DNA of 53,443 bases from Grimontia celer (GTDB lineage: Bacteria; Pseudomonadota; Gammaproteobacteria; Enterobacterales; Vibrionaceae), in assembly GCF_900055185.1 (NCBI RefSeq), contig NZ_FIZX01000010.1, positions 1 through 53,443 on the forward strand. The letters run 5' to 3'. The translations under genes were made by a program, and so were the position numbers. The notes beneath the pieces are model-generated. The model was given only the letters and a program-made list of their open reading frames with translations. It was not told the DNA's origin and ran no database searches. Positions 19,839-28,900 of the stretch are shown here, in pieces (position 1 is the stretch's first letter; every line of letters begins with the position of its first letter).

Positions 19839-20990
19839 ATGGCTCAGGCTAACGCCTCAACGAGTACCTCAGACAACAAACCGGGCATTTTGCATATTTG
19901 CCTGTCAACGGGCTGGGGCGGCCTGGAGATGTACCCATCGCGTATGGGCAAAGAGTTTATCGATAAAGGTTACCGCGTCTTTGGCCTTGCTTCGGAAAAC
20001 TCCCGTGTAGCCAATGCGATGAAAGATGCCGGCATGGACGTTTTTACCGTACCGAAAAAAGCTGCGCTTTTCGGTACGACACTCTTCAGCCTCAATAAAT
20101 GGCTAAAAACGAACAATGTGCAGATTGTGCATTGCCACAAATCTGGCGACATCCTGATTTCTGCACTGCTAAACTTGCTGGCCCGTCGCTACACCCTGTT
20201 TACCGAACACATGGGTGTGAAACGCCCGAAAAAAGACATCTATCACCGCTGGGTTTATCGACACGTTGATCAGGTATTGTCTATCAGCAACGAAACCTAT
20301 CAACGTAATATCAAGGCACTGCCCGTAGCAGAAAGTAAAATTGAGCGCCTGTGGCTTGGTACCTACATCGAACAAAAGCAGTTTAGCGAAGACAATCGCC
20401 CTCACCTGTTAGCCGATGAATATGGGCTATCTCATGACACTACCTTTATCGGCTCCGTAGGGCGCATCTGTGATGGTAAAGGCCAGGCCGATTTGTTGGC
20501 AGGCTTTGAACTTATCGCTGCCGATTACCCGAACGCCCATTTAGTGTTGATTGGTGGACTGAATCCTGATGAAGGTGCAGACGAAACCTTTTCAAATCAA
20601 CTGCAGGAAAAGGCGAAAGCCTCGCTTTTTGCTGATCGGGTGCACCTGGCTGGTTACCGCAAAAACGTACCTACCCTGCTGGAGGAAATTCAGATTGTCT
20701 GTCTGCCGTATTGGAACGAGGCATTTGGTCTTACCGCCATTGAAGCCATGGCACAGCACTGTGCTTTAGTGGTTTCCAACACAGGTGCACTACCTGAGAT
20801 TCTCGAAGAAACAGGGGTGTACTGTACACCACAGAATGCCGAATCAATCGCTGCAGGACTCAAGCGCTATCTGGATGACGAGTCATTACGCGTATCAAAC
20901 GCTGCCAATGCCTATCAACGTGCGCTGGAGCATTTCTCCATGCGGGGTCATGCAGACAAGCTGGAGCAGATTTACCTACGCGGTCTGTGA
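19839..20990 (+). CDS. Glycosyltransferase family 4 protein
   Basis: 383-residue retaining glycosyltransferase of the GT-B fold (GT4). The N-terminal domain starts LHICLSTGWGGLEMYPSRM and the C-terminal nucleotide-sugar domain has GSVGRICDGKGQADLL and the EX7E motif EAFGLTAIE. It probably adds a sugar to lipopolysaccharide or another surface glycan; donor and acceptor are unknown. The ATG at 19839 (GGGAGA upstream) is preferred over 19737, which lies inside the fis terminator. It is a single gene, not in a polysaccharide cluster, and shares a bidirectional terminator with ppnP. Confidence 0.88.
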   Translation: MAQANASTSTSDNKPGILHICLSTGWGGLEMYPSRMGKEFIDKGYRVFGLASENSRVANAMKDAGMDVFTVPKKAALFGTTLFSLNKWLKTNNVQIVHCHKSGDILISALLNLLARRYTLFTEHMGVKRPKKDIYHRWVYRHVDQVLSISNETYQRNIKALPVAESKIERLWLGTYIEQKQFSEDNRPHLLADEYGLSHDTTFIGSVGRICDGKGQADLLAGFELIAADYPNAHLVLIGGLNPDEGADETFSNQLQEKAKASLFADRVHLAGYRKNVPTLLEEIQIVCLPYWNEAFGLTAIEAMAQHCALVVSNTGALPEILEETGVYCTPQNAESIAAGLKRYLDDESLRVSNAANAYQRALEHFSMRGHADKLEQIYLRGL

Positions 20991-21006
20991 AGGTTTCCAG
21001 AAACAG

Positions 21007-21031
21007 AAAAAGCGCCGTTTAGGCGCTTTTT
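21007..21031. terminator. Bidirectional terminator between the GT4 gene and ppnP
   Basis: AAAAAGCGCC/GGCGCTTTTT perfect stem with a GTTTA loop, serving both convergent genes. Confidence 0.92.
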
Positions 21032-21049
21032 ACTTATCTTTGTTGCGAA

Positions 21050-21328
21050 TTACAGGTATTCGCAGAAGTACGCGGTCGTTTGCTCAACTTTAACCTGAAA
21101 TGATGATTCACCCGGTACTTCAAAGTCATCGCCAGCACCGTAAGTTTCCCACTCGATATGACCTGGCAGTTTTACGGTCAACTCGCCTTTTACGACATGC
21201 ATACGCTCAGGTGCCGCAGTACCGAAGGTGTATTCACCGACTTCCATCACGCCCACACTCAGTGGACCTTTGTTTTCAAAGCTGATGGACTTTACGCCAC
21301 CATCAAAATATTCGTTTACCTTTAACAT
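21050..21328 (-). CDS. ppnP: Pyrimidine/purine nucleoside phosphorylase
   Basis: 92-residue small cupin (formerly DUF1255, YaiE) that cleaves several nucleosides with phosphate to the free base and ribose-1-phosphate. The sequence matches the family end to end: [36 protein letters not shown] and the PGESSFQV region. An AAAGGA ribosome-binding site lies upstream of the ATG. It is monocistronic and convergent with the glycosyltransferase. Confidence 0.93.
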   Translation of the reverse strand: MLKVNEYFDGGVKSISFENKGPLSVGVMEVGEYTFGTAAPERMHVVKGELTVKLPGHIEWETYGAGDDFEVPGESSFQVKVEQTTAYFCEYL

Positions 21329-21583
21329 CTTTGTCCTTTATTACTTGTGATGTACCCAGTCGACCGCAAGATGCTTGTTTTTCAAGGCTCTGGAGCCGGG
21401 GACCTATCCTTTCGATTTCCCTGACGCTATCACACTCTTATCACGTTCCCAAACCTTATTTTGGCATCCACTGGTCGCGGTAGCTGGTTTTTACGTATTC
21501 CCGTTTTCGAACATGGATTTAGTGTGCGCCTGTGCCACACTTAGAGCCTGTTCTGACTATCGACGTAAATTAAGGAGAGAATA

Positions 21584-22087
21584 ATGTCGCAGATCCTGTT
21601 TAAGGGAGAGCCTATCCCACTTGTTGGCAACTTACCGAAAGTCGGTGACCACGCGCCGGATTTCTCACTCGCTGCTGGTGATTTGTCTGAGCTCACGCCA
21701 GCTGCTCTTCGTGGCAGCAAGATAGTGCTGAATATCTTCCCAAGCATTGATACCCCAACCTGTGCTGCCAGCGTTCGCGCATTCAATGAGAAAGCAGCAT
21801 CAATGAAAAACACCAAGGTCGTATGTGTGTCAGCCGATCTGCCATTCGCAGCGAGCCGTTTTTGCGAACTGGAAGGCTTAGAGAACGTCCAACATGCATC
21901 GACGTTCCGAGACCCATCCTTTATGAGAGATTATGGTGTGGCGATTGCTGAAGGGCCTTTGGTTGGCTTGGCTGCCCGCGCGGTGGTGGTGCTCAATGAA
22001 GAAGGTGTGGTGCTGCATGTTGAGCTGGTGAATGAGCTCTCTGACGAACCTGACTACGCGGCAGTGCTTGCAGAACTGACGCAGTAA
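21584..22087 (+). CDS. tpx: Thiol peroxidase
   Basis: 167-residue atypical 2-Cys peroxiredoxin that reduces hydroperoxides, notably lipid peroxides, with thioredoxin. The peroxidatic Cys is in DTPTCAAS (about residue 60) and the resolving Cys in RFCELEGL (about residue 94), as in E. coli Tpx. AAGGAGAG precedes the ATG. It is monocistronic, with its own terminator just downstream. Confidence 0.97.
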   Translation: MSQILFKGEPIPLVGNLPKVGDHAPDFSLAAGDLSELTPAALRGSKIVLNIFPSIDTPTCAASVRAFNEKAASMKNTKVVCVSADLPFAASRFCELEGLENVQHASTFRDPSFMRDYGVAIAEGPLVGLAARAVVVLNEEGVVLHVELVNELSDEPDYAAVLAELTQ

Positions 22088-22095
22088 AGCAAATC

Positions 22096-22123
22096 AGAAG
22101 AAGGCCCCGTGCCTTCTTCTTTA
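22096..22123 (+). terminator. tpx terminator
   Basis: Perfect 10-bp stem AGAAGAAGGC/GCCTTCTTCT with a CCCGT loop and a short T run after it. Confidence 0.75.
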
Positions 22124-22143
22124 CTCTTTGGGCCTCCCACTAC

Positions 22144-22548
22144 TTACTCAGACGCCAAGGCCTCCAAAATCGAACAGTGGCTGGCATCATCATCCACATG
22201 GCCACAGCAAGCATCATTGAGCTTCTTTAGCGCAGCGCGGATCTCAGTCAGCTCAGCGATTTTCTCGTCCAGTTCATCTAGCTTCTTCTGAGTGATTCCC
22301 TTTACTTCTGCGCAGCTGTGTTGGGTCGCCTCCACACGGATTTCCAGTAGCTCCTGAATTTCCTCTAGCGTCAGCCCAATGCGTTTGCCTTTGATAATAA
22401 AGTGCACGCGCGATACCGCATCCTCATCGTAAAGACGGTAGCCACTTTCACTCCGGGCAGCTGGTTGCAACAGGCCAACTTTTTCATAAAACCGCAGCGT
22501 ATCGCCCGACACGCCTGAGCGCTTGGCTAACTGCCCGATTTGTAACAT
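22144..22548 (-). CDS. zntR: MerR family Zn(II)-responsive regulator
   Basis: 134-residue MerR-type activator resembling ZntR, which twists the long-spacer promoter of the zinc exporter gene zntA when zinc is bound. It has the N-terminal winged HTH (MLQIGQLAKRSGVSGDTLRF), a coiled-coil dimerisation helix and a metal loop with the ZntR ligand pattern: Cys in HSCAEVKG, then CCGH and HCSILEAL. The ATG at 22548 gives better ribosome-binding-site spacing than 22554. It is divergent from purH. No zntA lies in the window. Confidence 0.85.
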   Translation of the reverse strand: MLQIGQLAKRSGVSGDTLRFYEKVGLLQPAARSESGYRLYDEDAVSRVHFIIKGKRIGLTLEEIQELLEIRVEATQHSCAEVKGITQKKLDELDEKIAELTEIRAALKKLNDACCGHVDDDASHCSILEALASE

Positions 22549-22591
22549 TTTCATGGCTCCCCTCTCGCGTATTTTTGTGACAAAACCACAA

Positions 22592-22626
22592 AAGCAATCG
22601 ATTGCGTCAATAAATTAGGTTAGAAT
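22592..22626 (+). promoter_or_regulatory. purHD promoter with PurR box
   Basis: AAGCAATCGATTGCGT (22592-22607) matches 13 of 16 bases of the E. coli PurR operator ACGCAAACGTTTGCGT. A -10-like TAGAAT lies at 22621-22626, with a poor -35 TCGATT 17 nt upstream inside the box. PurR with a purine co-repressor would block this promoter. Confidence 0.6.
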
Positions 22627-22649
22627 GTGCGCCGATTCAATCAAGGCTT

Positions 22650-22716
22650 CGCCGTAGCGGGTATTTGGCAAAGCGGCTCTCACAGCGGCGGTTTTGCCAA
22701 ATATCCTATCCCCACA
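22650..22716 (+). other. Inverted repeat in the purH leader
   Basis: TATTTGGCAAA and its exact reverse complement TTTGCCAAATA, 11 bp each, are separated by about 20 nt in the roughly 100-nt leader of purH. It would form a stable hairpin in the mRNA. No T run follows, so it is not a simple terminator. The role is unknown; bounds are approximate. Confidence 0.6.
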
Positions 22717-22734
22717 TTTAAAGAGATGGTAGCA

Positions 22735-24327
22735 ATGGAAAACGCTCGTCCTATTCGTCGCGCATTGATTAGCGTATCTGATAAAACCGGCATTGTAGAA
22801 TTTGCCAAAGCTCTCGCAGAAAAAGGTGTCGATATCCTCTCGACTGGCGGTACCGCTCGCCTGCTGGCAGAGCAAGGTCTGGCAGTGACTGAAGTATCAG
22901 ACTACACCGGTTTTCCTGAGATGATGGATGGGCGCGTAAAAACCCTGCACCCAAAAGTACACGGTGGCATTCTGGGCCGTCGTGAAACTGATGATGCAGT
23001 GATGAACGAGCACGGTATTTCGCCAATCGACATGGTTGTTGTCAACCTATACCCATTCGCAGAAACGGTCGCAAAAGAAGGCTGTACGCTGGAAGATGCA
23101 GTAGAAAACATCGATATCGGTGGCCCAACCATGGTTCGCTCTGCGGCGAAAAACCACAAAGACGTGACCATCGTGGTCAACGCTTCAGATTACGACCGCG
23201 TGCTGGCTGAGCTGGATGCCAACAAGGGTTCACTGACACTGCAAACCCGTTTTGATCTGGCTATCTCTGCATTTGAACATACTGCCGCATACGACGGTAT
23301 GATCGCCAACTACTTCGGTACCATGGTGCCGTCTTATGGCGACAACAAAGAAGGCGATGAGGAGTCGAAATTCCCACGTACCTTCAACCAGCAGTTCATC
23401 AAAAAACAGGACATGCGCTACGGCGAAAACAGCCACCAGGCTGCGGCTTTCTACACCGAAGCCAATCCAGAAGAAGCATCTGTCTCTACGGCTACCCAGC
23501 TTCAGGGTAAAGCACTGTCTTACAACAACATCGCAGATACCGATGCCGCGCTTGAGTGTGTGAAAGAGTTCATCGAGCCTGCGTGTGTGATTGTTAAGCA
23601 TGCCAACCCATGTGGCGTAGCGCTGGGTGATAACATCCTTGAAGCGTATGACCGCGCTTACAAAACTGACCCAACCTCAGCGTTTGGCGGCATCATCGCG
23701 TTTAACCGTGAACTGGATGCGGAAACCGCACAAGCCATCGTTGACCGTCAATTCGTAGAAGTCATCATTGCACCAAGCGTGTCAGACGCTGCGGTAGAAG
23801 TGGTTAGCGCGAAGAAGAATGTTCGTCTGCTGGTTTGCGGCGAGTGGAGCACACAGACAACTGGCTTTGACGTGAAACGCGTTAATGGCGGCCTGCTGGT
23901 TCAGGACCGTGACCAAGGAATGGTCTCTCTGGATGACCTGAAAGTGGTCTCCAAGCGTCAGCCTTCTGACGAAGAATTGCGCGATGCGTTGTTCTGCTGG
24001 AAAGTCGCGAAATACGTGAAATCCAACGCGATTGTTTACGCGAAAGGTAACATGACCATCGGCGTAGGCGCAGGCCAGATGAGCCGCGTTTACTCGGCGA
24101 AAATTGCGGGTATCAAAGCCGCTGACGAAAATCTGGAAGTGGCAGGCAGCGTGATGGCGTCTGATGCATTCTTCCCATTCCGCGATGGTATCGATGCCGC
24201 TGCAGAAGCCGGCATTACCTGTGTTATCCAGCCAGGCGGTTCAATGCGTGATGACGAAGTGATTGCCGCTGCTGACGAGCACGGCATGTCAATGGTCTTC
24301 ACTGGCATGCGCCACTTCCGCCACTAA
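22735..24327 (+). CDS. purH: Bifunctional AICAR transformylase/IMP cyclohydrolase
   Basis: 530-residue enzyme for the last two steps of IMP synthesis. The N-terminal IMP cyclohydrolase domain ([20 protein letters not shown]) is followed by the AICAR formyltransferase domain, with the catalytic KHANPCG (Lys-His) motif and [13 protein letters not shown] near the end. Length is as in E. coli (529). The ATG at 22735 is chosen over the frame opening at 22627, since it matches the family N-terminus ([13 protein letters not shown]) and has AGAGATGG upstream. It forms the conserved purH-purD operon. Confidence 0.98.
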   Translation: MENARPIRRALISVSDKTGIVEFAKALAEKGVDILSTGGTARLLAEQGLAVTEVSDYTGFPEMMDGRVKTLHPKVHGGILGRRETDDAVMNEHGISPIDMVVVNLYPFAETVAKEGCTLEDAVENIDIGGPTMVRSAAKNHKDVTIVVNASDYDRVLAELDANKGSLTLQTRFDLAISAFEHTAAYDGMIANYFGTMVPSYGDNKEGDEESKFPRTFNQQFIKKQDMRYGENSHQAAAFYTEANPEEASVSTATQLQGKALSYNNIADTDAALECVKEFIEPACVIVKHANPCGVALGDNILEAYDRAYKTDPTSAFGGIIAFNRELDAETAQAIVDRQFVEVIIAPSVSDAAVEVVSAKKNVRLLVCGEWSTQTTGFDVKRVNGGLLVQDRDQGMVSLDDLKVVSKRQPSDEELRDALFCWKVAKYVKSNAIVYAKGNMTIGVGAGQMSRVYSAKIAGIKAADENLEVAGSVMASDAFFPFRDGIDAAAEAGITCVIQPGGSMRDDEVIAAADEHGMSMVFTGMRHFRH

Positions 24328-24337
24328 GCATTTTTCA

Positions 24338-24361
24338 CAGCCCAGAGGTCACTCTGGGCTG
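24338..24361 (+). other. Intercistronic hairpin between purH and purD
   Basis: Perfect 10-bp stem CAGCCCAGAG/CTCTGGGCTG with a GTCA tetraloop lies between the purH stop and the purD ribosome-binding site. It lacks a following T run, so readthrough into purD is expected. It may stabilise the upstream mRNA or reduce purD expression. Confidence 0.75.
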
Positions 24362-24381
24362 CTTTGATTGAAGGATTCAAA

Positions 24382-25671
24382 ATGGACGTATTGGTTATTG
24401 GCAGCGGCGGCCGTGAACACGCTCTGGCGTGGAAAGTCGCACAGTCTGCAAAAGTTGAGACCGTTTTTGTCGCACCGGGCAACGCAGGTACCGCGCTGGA
24501 GCCAAAGCTGGAAAATGTCGCTATTGGCGTCGAAGACGTCGCAGCGCTGGTCGCTTTTGCGCAGGATAACAATATTGGCCTGACCATTGTCGGCCCTGAA
24601 GCCCCGCTTGTGATTGGTGTGGTTGACGCTTTCCGTGAAGCGGGTTTGCCGATCTTCGGCCCAACCGAAGCCGCTGCACAGCTGGAAGGCTCAAAAGCCT
24701 TCACCAAGGACTTCCTCGCCCGTCACCAAATTCCGACAGCGGAATACCAGAACTTTACCGAGATTGAGCCAGCACTGGCTTATGTGCGCGAGAAAGGTGC
24801 ACCCATTGTTGTTAAAGCAGACGGTCTGGCGGCAGGTAAAGGCGTTATCGTTGCGATGACCCTGGAAGAAGCAGAAAATGCGATTCGTGACATGCTGGCG
24901 GGCAATGCCTTTGGTGATGCAGGCAGCCGCGTGGTTATCGAGGAATTCCTTGATGGCGAAGAAGCGAGCTTTATCGTCATGGTTGACGGTGAAAACGTTC
25001 TGCCAATGGCCACCAGCCAGGATCACAAGCGTGTCGGGAATGGCGACACAGGCCCGAACACTGGCGGTATGGGCGCGTACAGCCCGGCACCAGTGGTCAC
25101 CGCAGACATTCACGATCGCGTGATGAATGAAGTGATTTACCCAACCGTTCGCGGTATGGCGTCAGAAGGCCACCCATACACAGGTTTCCTCTATGCAGGC
25201 CTGATGGTGATGGCTGACGGCACACCGAAAGTGATTGAATACAACTGCCGCTTTGGCGACCCAGAAACCCAGCCAATCATGCTGCGTCTGCAATCTGATC
25301 TGGTTGAACTGTGTGAAGCTGCGGTAGCAGGTAAGCTGGATACCGTAGAGTCCAAATGGGACCCTCGCGCATCCATCGGTGTTGTACTGGCAGCGGGCGG
25401 CTACCCAGCGTCATACAACAAAGGTGATGTCATTTCCGGCTTGCCAACCACTGAGTTGGATGCTGCGAAAGTGTTCCATGCCGGTACCGCAGAAAAAGAC
25501 GGTAACGTTGTGACTGCTGGCGGTCGTGTACTGTGTGCGACTGCGATGGGTGACACGGTTTCTGAGGCACAGAAACGTGCTTACGAGCTGGCATCACAAA
25601 TCGGTTGGGATGGCATGTTCCACCGCGATGACATTGGCTACCGTGCGATTGCACGCGAGCAAGGCGAGTAA
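24382..25671 (+). CDS. purD: Phosphoribosylamine-glycine ligase (GARS)
   Basis: 429-residue ATP-grasp ligase, step two of purine synthesis. The start MDVLVIGSGGREHALAWK at 24382 has AAGGA upstream and gives the E. coli length exactly; the longer frame from 24364 is not needed. Visible are the ATP-binding KADGLAAGKGV, the QDHKRVGNGDTGPNTGGMG family signature and EYNCRFGDPETQ. It lies 54 bp after purH and is followed by a bidirectional terminator shared with yjaH. Confidence 0.98.
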   Translation: MDVLVIGSGGREHALAWKVAQSAKVETVFVAPGNAGTALEPKLENVAIGVEDVAALVAFAQDNNIGLTIVGPEAPLVIGVVDAFREAGLPIFGPTEAAAQLEGSKAFTKDFLARHQIPTAEYQNFTEIEPALAYVREKGAPIVVKADGLAAGKGVIVAMTLEEAENAIRDMLAGNAFGDAGSRVVIEEFLDGEEASFIVMVDGENVLPMATSQDHKRVGNGDTGPNTGGMGAYSPAPVVTADIHDRVMNEVIYPTVRGMASEGHPYTGFLYAGLMVMADGTPKVIEYNCRFGDPETQPIMLRLQSDLVELCEAAVAGKLDTVESKWDPRASIGVVLAAGGYPASYNKGDVISGLPTTELDAAKVFHAGTAEKDGNVVTAGGRVLCATAMGDTVSEAQKRAYELASQIGWDGMFHRDDIGYRAIAREQGE

Positions 25672-25702
25672 TCCTCAAGCCAGCACATCCGCACTTAGAT
25701 CT

Positions 25703-25729
25703 AAAAACGCGCCATTTGGCGCGTTTTTT
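25703..25729. terminator. Bidirectional terminator between purD and yjaH
   Basis: AAAAACGCGCC/GGCGCGTTTTTT stem with an ATTT loop between two convergent genes. Confidence 0.92.
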
Positions 25730-25749
25730 CATTTTGAAGAAAGCAGTTT

Positions 25750-26430
25750 CTAGAATTCTGGCCTTTCGAAACAATCTGCACTGTCGTTATCCAACGCGAT
25801 AATGGTTTCTGCCGTATTGGTGTTACGGCCGACCTTCCCGGCAGCAGCAATAAAATTGTCTTCCTGTCTGAGCCTTTGAAGAATGTAATCCGGAAACTCT
25901 GCACTGAATTTCAGTGTTTTCACATCACCAGAACCGCACTCTTCAAACACTCCCTCATTCCAATAGCCTTGGAAGAAATTCTTATTGTTCTTTCCAAGCG
26001 CCTGAGCGGTTTCTAAAGCCTTTTCTGCCTGTTTGTAATAACGCACAAGCTCGGTGCTGCGTATTGGCAGCAACGCACCATCCAGACGATACTGCTGGTA
26101 GACCGCCTGACCTTCCGAGTCATAACGGATAAGTACCGACTGCTGCTTCAGCTCGCCATCAACCAGGATATTCCCTTCTCGTTGGATTTCACGTACCACG
26201 CCTTTGCGCCAGCGGTATTCAGAGGAATACTGGCCATAGTCACCCATCATCACACGTTCAGAGAGGGTTTCTGGAAAGCGTTGACGTTCATCGAGCCAAA
26301 AAATACTGGTGGCATCGCCCTGCACAGTGGCAGTGACAGTTTGAACAGGAGGTTGGATTTTCTCTGTCGAGCTACAGCCCGCCAAAGTAAGAATAAGAGA
26401 TGATACGAGGAGAGACGCTTTAACGCGCAT
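25750..26430 (-). CDS. yjaH: YjaH family (DUF1481) lipoprotein
   Basis: 226-residue predicted lipoprotein. The signal peptide MRVKASLLVSSLILTLAGC carries a lipobox (LAGC) with the lipidated Cys at residue 19. The next residues are SS, which favours outer-membrane sorting. The rest resembles DUF1481/YjaH, whose role is unknown. The ATG at 26430 is preferred over 26448 because it gives a normal signal peptide. It lies 41 nt downstream of hupA on the same strand, the same hupA-yjaH order as in E. coli. Confidence 0.8.
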   Translation of the reverse strand: MRVKASLLVSSLILTLAGCSSTEKIQPPVQTVTATVQGDATSIFWLDERQRFPETLSERVMMGDYGQYSSEYRWRKGVVREIQREGNILVDGELKQQSVLIRYDSEGQAVYQQYRLDGALLPIRSTELVRYYKQAEKALETAQALGKNNKNFFQGYWNEGVFEECGSGDVKTLKFSAEFPDYILQRLRQEDNFIAAAGKVGRNTNTAETIIALDNDSADCFERPEF

Positions 26431-26471
26431 AAATATCCGCCAAAACAAGGACTGCTTTGGCGGAGTATAAC

Positions 26472-26744
26472 TTACTTAACTGCGTCTTTAAGCGCTTTGC
26501 CTGCAACAAACGCTGGAACGTTTGCAGCTGCAATTTGGATTTCCTGACCAGTTTGTGGATTACGGCCAGTGCGCGCAGCACGGTGGTTAACTTTAAACGT
26601 ACCGAAACCGATCAGTTGAACCTGGTCACCGTCTTTCAGTGCACCTTCGATACCCGCCAGAGTTGCTTCTAGTGCAGCTTTAGCTTGTGCTTTAGACAGG
26701 TCTGCTTTTTCAGCAATCAGGTCGATCAAGTTGGTCTTGTTCAT
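26472..26744 (-). CDS. hupA: DNA-binding protein HU-alpha
   Basis: 90-residue histone-like protein, the E. coli HupA length, with [20 protein letters not shown] at the N-terminus and the DNA-intercalating beta-arm around [14 protein letters not shown] bends and compacts DNA. The ATG at 26744 (AAGGGAAG upstream) is preferred over the longer frame to 26777. It is followed by yjaH. In E. coli yjaG lies directly upstream of hupA; here a CNNM/CBS gene on the other strand separates them. Confidence 0.97.
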   Translation of the reverse strand: MNKTNLIDLIAEKADLSKAQAKAALEATLAGIEGALKDGDQVQLIGFGTFKVNHRAARTGRNPQTGQEIQIAAANVPAFVAGKALKDAVK

Positions 26745-26979
26745 TAGGTCTTCCCTTCTTAGGTTTTCTTGAGACAAGTGAACTCTAATTCAAAAGAAGC
26801 CCAGCTGGCAAAGGTTTGTGGCGCTACAAGTGACTGTATGCAGAGTCTTTAACCACAAACTGAGCGCATCCTCACAAAATATTGGGTATATTTTGGCGGC
26901 AACTCTTGTATTTACTGCCCTCAGACCCGATCTTTGGCGCTACTATTGGTTCTGTTTATTACATTTACGCTGGAAAAAG

Positions 26980-28158
26980 ATGATCCTGCTATTCATGTTT
27001 GTGGCACTTTCTATTGGTGTCTCATTTATCTGTTCGGTGCTCGAAGCGGTGCTTTTGAGTATTACCCCGAGTTATCTCGCCCAAATGCGACAGCAAGGTC
27101 ACCCGGCTGCCGGACGTCTGTCTTCGTTGAAAGATGATATCGACCGTCCATTGGCTTCTATTCTGACCCTGAACACCATCGCTCACACCGTGGGTGCAGC
27201 AGCATCCGGTGCACAAGCAGCAAAAGTTTTCGGTGATGCCTGGTTGGGCGTGTTCTCCGGTGTGCTGACACTGGCGATTCTGGTGTTGTCTGAAATCGTG
27301 CCAAAAACCATTGGTGCAACCTACTGGCGTCAACTGGCACCGGGCGCAGCCACCGTGCTTCGTTGGATGGTATGGGCATTGACCCCTTTCGTTTGGGCTT
27401 CGGAGCAACTGACCCGTCGACTGGCGCGCGGGAAAGAGCAGCCAAAGCTGCGTGATGAAATTTCTGCCATGGCGATGCTGGCGAAAGAAAGCGGCGAGTT
27501 GGAAGACGACGAGTCAACCATGCTGACCAACCTACTGAGTCTTCGCGACGTGCCGGTTACCAAGCTGATGACACCGCGTCCTGTTCTGTTCCGTGTTGAT
27601 GCGACCATGACTATTGAGGACTTCCTGCGTGAGCACCACGACACGCCGTTTTCCCGTCCGCTGGTTTACGCAGAGTCACGTGACAATATTCTGGGCTTTG
27701 TTCACCGTCTCGAGCTGTTCTCCGCCAGCCAGCACGGTAAAGGTCAGAAGCAACTCGGCAGCCTGATGCGCCCAATCCCAGTGGTTCATGATTCCACTAT
27801 CGTACCGAAAGCGTTTGACCGTCTGATGGCTCAGCGCTCTCAACTGGCGCTGATTGTCGACGAGTACGGCGACGTTCAGGGCATCATCACGCTGGAAGAT
27901 ATCTTCGAGCACCTGATGGGCAAAGAAATCATGGATGAGGCCGACAAGACTTCAAACATGCAGGCATTGGCCCATGAACGCTGGGAAGACTGGAAAGAAG
28001 CCCACGGCGTGATTGAAAGCAAAGATGATGATGAGGAAGAAGCGGAAAAAGCGGCCGAAGAATCAGCGGAAGCCTCAGAAAAAGAAGAGGCCTCTCAAAA
28101 GAACACCGAGGACGGGAAGTCGACTTCGCTGAACGATGAAGAGAAAACCTCAAAGTAA
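26980..28158 (+). CDS. CNNM/CBS domain (HlyC/CorC-type) membrane protein
   Basis: 392-residue protein with an N-terminal CNNM (DUF21) membrane domain of three to four helices (FVALSIGVSFICSVLEAVLL, then LSEIVPKTIGATYW), two CBS domains (around TKLMTPRPVLFRVDATMTIE and LALIVDEYGDVQGIITLEDI) and a very acidic, Lys/Glu-rich tail of about 55 residues. The usual C-terminal CorC_HlyC domain is missing, replaced by that tail. Relatives are implicated in Mg2+/Co2+ transport; the substrate here is unknown. ATG 26980 (GGAAAAAG upstream) is taken; the frame open from 26818 lacks support. Confidence 0.85.
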   Translation: MILLFMFVALSIGVSFICSVLEAVLLSITPSYLAQMRQQGHPAAGRLSSLKDDIDRPLASILTLNTIAHTVGAAASGAQAAKVFGDAWLGVFSGVLTLAILVLSEIVPKTIGATYWRQLAPGAATVLRWMVWALTPFVWASEQLTRRLARGKEQPKLRDEISAMAMLAKESGELEDDESTMLTNLLSLRDVPVTKLMTPRPVLFRVDATMTIEDFLREHHDTPFSRPLVYAESRDNILGFVHRLELFSASQHGKGQKQLGSLMRPIPVVHDSTIVPKAFDRLMAQRSQLALIVDEYGDVQGIITLEDIFEHLMGKEIMDEADKTSNMQALAHERWEDWKEAHGVIESKDDDEEEAEKAAEESAEASEKEEASQKNTEDGKSTSLNDEEKTSK

Positions 28159-28171
28159 TCGTCACTAAAAG

Positions 28172-28197
28172 AAAACGGGCCATCAGGCCCGTTTTTT
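28172..28197. terminator. Bidirectional terminator between the CNNM gene and yjaG
   Basis: AAAACGGGCC/GGCCCGTTTTTT stem with an ATCA loop between the convergent genes. Confidence 0.92.
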
Positions 28198-28219
28198 ATT
28201 TCATCAGTGCCATGCTGGC

Positions 28220-28807
28220 TTAGAGTGATAAACCGAGGTTACTCACGCCTTCTTCACGCAGTTCATTGCGAATGCCGCGAATCATCTCAACATCACGCTC
28301 TTCTGCTTCTTTCAGTGCACGGAAGATAGCCCACTGCATGTCCCACTCGGCACACACAGATTCCATTTCTTTCTGGTTCTCGTTCGTCACTTCAACGCCG
28401 GTTTGAGCTTCTTCAAGCTGCGCCACACTTGCCACCGATTGCTGGCTGACTTTTAGCACAGATTCCAACAACAGGTCGCGGTCCAGCAGCGTGTGGATCA
28501 GCGTTGACATCGACACACAGGCATCAATCGCTGGGTAAACCAGATAAATATCAAATTCTTCCGTGGTCGGGATCAGCTCTTCCAACTTCTCCAGTTGACG
28601 CTCAAAGTTGATTTTGGCGTTCTTAACCGTCAGCACTTCCCATACTGCATCCAAAAGCTGGCGGAAAGCCTGAGGCTCCGCAAACTCAGTTTGTTGGCAA
28701 AATGCCGCATAGTTGGGATACATGCGCTCCACCAGCGCCGTCATAAAAGTGATATGCTGCCATGAGTCGAGTTTTTCGAGTCGCAGCTGGATCGGATTCT
28801 GTAACAT
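28220..28807 (-). CDS. yjaG: YjaG family (DUF416) protein
   Basis: 195-residue soluble, helix-rich protein of the YjaG/DUF416 family, found next to hupA across enterobacteria and vibrios. Conserved stretches include RLEKLDSWQHITFMTALVER and YLVYPAIDACVSMSTLI. The biochemical function is not known. The start is uncertain by a few codons. It is divergent from the 2-hydroxyacid dehydrogenase gene. Confidence 0.85.
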   Translation of the reverse strand: MLQNPIQLRLEKLDSWQHITFMTALVERMYPNYAAFCQQTEFAEPQAFRQLLDAVWEVLTVKNAKINFERQLEKLEELIPTTEEFDIYLVYPAIDACVSMSTLIHTLLDRDLLLESVLKVSQQSVASVAQLEEAQTGVEVTNENQKEMESVCAEWDMQWAIFRALKEAEERDVEMIRGIRNELREEGVSNLGLSL

Positions 28808-28900
28808 GGTCTGCCGTCTACAGTGATTGCCGACGTGTAATGCCGGATAGGATTTCCGCGCAAGTGTACTTTATATACTGCAATAGCAAAAGGAACAGAT

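Noticed and set aside
21375-21584. 69-codon ORF on the plus strand before tpx
   Set aside because: No ribosome-binding site, no recognised family and it covers the tpx promoter region; probably chance.
26818-26979. N-terminal extension of the CNNM protein (54 codons)
   Set aside because: No ribosome-binding site at 26818, the added residues do not match the family, and they cover the promoter region opposite hupA.
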